A DNA stretch of 64,000 nucleotides from Apis mellifera (Eukaryota > Arthropoda > Insecta > Hymenoptera > Apidae): NCBI RefSeq assembly GCF_003254395.2, contig NC_037645.1:682001-746000 (forward strand). Reading direction: 5' to 3'. Below the pieces are notes generated by a model that saw nothing but the letters and a program-made list of their open reading frames with translations, was not told the origin of the DNA and made no database searches. Shown here one piece after another: positions 61,581 through 64,000 of the stretch (position 1 is its first letter; each line of letters starts with the position of its first letter). A program made the position numbers and the translations under genes.

Positions 61581-62649
61581 ATACGTATCGCTCAGCCACG
61601 AACGTGTTAATTGCCTTAATCCAGTATTCGCTTGTATCTATATCCTGACGGCCGGAAGATAAATTACACGCGCGTTGTTTTGGCGCCAATCGCGCGAATA
61701 ACCCATTTCCCCGATCCTCCGCATCAACGACGACTCGTGTTCCCAGCCGCAAAATGTCAAAAATAATTTAGGGCCGTCAAACGTTACTCGACCACGCACT
61801 TTTATCGTGTTATTATTATTCGTAGGGGAAAAGCTTGCCAGAGATGAAACGACCGAATCATCGTAAAAAGCTAAAAGCTCGTCGTCGTTTCACCCGAAAT
61901 TCCTTTCTTCTATATATATATTTTTCTTCTTCTTTTACGAGGACGCAGAGTTAATCTCGAACTCTTATGGAGAAGAAAAATGAATCCTAGTAACTACTTT
62001 TATTTTTTCTATATCTAAATCTATCGATATACTTTGATCGTTGAAATTAAATTTTTAGTTTATGGTTTTTTTGTATTTTTCGTTTCAGTTTTTGGGATGG
62101 ATTGTTCAAAGAAATAGGGGAGAAGAATGATTATTCGTTTATACAAGCGTCACGATAAGCTAATCTCGTTAAGAAGACGTTTTAAAAGGAGAGATATTTA
62201 TATTACGATTCTCGTTCACTTGTGTTGTTCATAACTCTTTTCAAACTGGCCAACGTCTTATAGTTGTTCCCCTTAACTTTACGTAGCGTGCAAATGTCTT
62301 TAAAACTCGAATAATGTTTGAACGAACAGTTTGGCGAGCGGAAAAGCGGTTAAATATCTGGAAAATCGACAACAAAGCGATTCCCTAACTGACAGCCTGG
62401 ATGGATTCTTTTTCGCTTTCGACTTCCGCCACGTTTCTTTCCATCCTTTTTTTTCCTTCCTTTCTTTCTTCCTTTTTTTACTAACAACTCCGCTTCCGCC
62501 GCTACTTTTCCCCCGTTTTAACTTCATCTTCTTTAATGCCCTCGCCTCCTTTCTCTCGCTTCGAGGGAGAGAAAGAAAGAGAAATCCCCTTTGCCGGGTC
62601 AGTTACATCAGAAAATCCTATCCAGAGGCTTGTCTCGCACTGAGGATCG

Positions 62650-62684
62650 AAAAAAAGAAAGAAAGAAAGAAAGAAAGAAAGAAA
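62650..62684. repeat. (GAAA)n microsatellite
   Basis: About eight consecutive tetranucleotide units on the + strand. Confidence 0.95.
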
Positions 62685-62897
62685 CGAAGCCCTCTTTATG
62701 ATTGTTTTCAGATGACGAACAAATTAAAATGCATCCTCTCGTTCGCCTTTTAAAAGCGTTTCTTTTTTTTTTTTATTGAGAAATTGTGATTTTTTCGAAT
62801 CATTCACACGAAAACTTTCTAATGTTGCATTTAATCTAATTTGAGAAGAAATTTAACAGATGAGAAACGAAAGAAGTTGTCTATTTCATAAGCAAAT

Positions 62898-62922
62898 TTA
62901 AGTGGCTTTTTTAGCCACTTAA
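62898..62922. other. Perfect 10-bp-stem hairpin
   Basis: TTAAGTGGCT and AGCCACTTAA flank a five-T loop. It resembles a bacterial terminator stem in shape but lies in insect intronic or intergenic DNA, so no terminator role is claimed. Confidence 0.7.
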
Positions 62923-64000
62923 TTTTTCATATCGCATACAAATAATATAATTATAATAAGTATTTGTAAATCAAATTATTCTGTACTGTCCTTTATCCTG
63001 TGATGAAAATTTTATTCGTAAATTTTTTTTTCAATATATTGTTGTTAGAATTCTATGTACATATTTTAATATTCTCGTTCGATGAAACGGCATCGAAGAA
63101 TAAACTTTATTATTTCGTAGTACAGGAACATCAAGTAGATCGAATAATACGGGACAATCGAGAGACTTCACAATGCGAACTGATTTCTAGATTCATTTTA
63201 AATTCACGCTCTGATATTTTCTTTGATCCTCGTTGTCAAACTTCTTTCACAAAGAAAATTATTATTACATTTTGTAATTTTTCTTTTCGTCGTATTCCAA
63301 AATATAATTTTTAAAAAAGGAAAATAGATACATTACTTTTAAAAAATTAATCTTAATAGAAGTACGATTCTCCTCTCAAAACAAAGTTCATTTTCTTATT
63401 AAAAAAAATATTTATTTAAAATTTCAAAATTTCAAAAACAGAGATCGAACCCTACTATTTCTATTAACATACTTTATACACTCGCTTCAAGGTTCAAAAA
63501 AAAAAAAGAAGGAAGAAAATTAATTTTCTCAGAGAATATTGCCTCACGCGTAGCGGACCGTAAATCTTTGGCAATCGATAAATGGATTCAATGAACCAGA
63601 TGGAACACCGAACTCTACTCTTTTCGCCCCGTGTCAAGAAGCACTTAAGAATCGGCGTTGACGCGGAATCGATGGGTTACACGACGCCAGAAACTTTGTA
63701 CACGATTTGGCCAATTCGTTGCCCCAGATGTTCGTTTGTAAAGTGTCGCCGCTGCTATACCTATGACACGTTGCTTCGATAAAGGGAACAGAGTCGCGCC
63801 TAAACCTGACAGGGGCAAACATTTATCCCCGGGGCGAAGGGATGAAAAGTTGCGACAGGGGAAAAATTGCCCTCTGTTCTAAATAAATGCGTTTCTAAAA
63901 AAAAAACAAATTCCAAAACGATCCAAATGATTCCATTTTTTCCTCCAATCGCGTTAAAATTATGACAATTTTAATGATTCCATCTTTAAAATCAAACTAA

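Larger units (their letters stand above)
51474..64000. other. Non-coding stretch to the window end
   Basis: No exon is recognised although the gene should continue downstream. It contains GA tracts at about 53968-53990 and 56349-56371, a (TA)n run at about 55711-55726, an (AC)n tract at 61563-61580, a (GAAA)n tract at 62650-62684 and a 10-bp-stem hairpin at 62898-62922. GC-richer patches at about 54000-54250, 56420-56660, 57430-57700, 60360-60960 and 63560-63850 have frames on several strands but no product I recognise. Confidence 0.5.

Noticed and set aside
62898..62922. Hairpin followed by T-rich DNA as a transcription terminator
   Set aside because: Bacterial-type terminators do not apply in this insect nuclear DNA, and no gene ends nearby.

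Overview
This is nuclear DNA from an insect, most likely a bee. The window is AT-rich, yet CG-containing words such as tcg and cga are common rather than depleted. It carries many (GA)n, (CT)n and (TA)n tracts and several inserted pieces of a very AT-rich hymenopteran-type mitochondrial genome. Apis is my best guess for the genus, from overall composition and from how bee-like the cob and nad1 pieces look; this is inference. There is no bacterial, viral or plasmid content, and almost the whole window is non-coding.

I can support one gene. Two exons on the + strand (14002-14155 and 28614-28735) join in phase and encode consecutive parts of the prodomain of an ADAM10/Kuzbanian-family membrane metalloprotease, the enzyme that sheds Notch and other surface proteins. 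No other exon is recognisable. The window therefore appears to hold the end of an upstream intron or 5' region (1-14001), one 14.5 kb intron (14156-28613), and the first 35 kb or more of a third intron (28736 to the window end). The signal peptide would lie upstream of 14002. The rest of the prodomain and the catalytic, disintegrin and transmembrane parts would lie past 64000.

The non-coding DNA has structure. There are three nuclear copies of mitochondrial DNA (NUMTs): nad4-nad4L-trnP-nad6 at about 5630-6600, nad1 at about 22765-23530, and cob at 39402-39829. All come from one neighbourhood of the insect mitochondrial map. The cob piece sits in one copy of a local duplication whose other copy lacks it. 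There are two defective copies of one Tc1/mariner-superfamily transposon (15846-16025 and 21757-22453). Four AT-rich long-unit tandem arrays lie at 1-712, 12090-12980, 27230-28200 and 42820-43620, and a roughly 290 bp duplication at 38437-38975. A near-identical 90 bp inverted repeat has arms at 34642-34730 and 35337-35429. There are also several strong G-quadruplex motifs and many microsatellites.

I found no convincing novel multi-gene system. The most interesting points are the filled/empty pair around the cob NUMT, the shared mitochondrial source region of the three NUMTs, and the inverted repeat.
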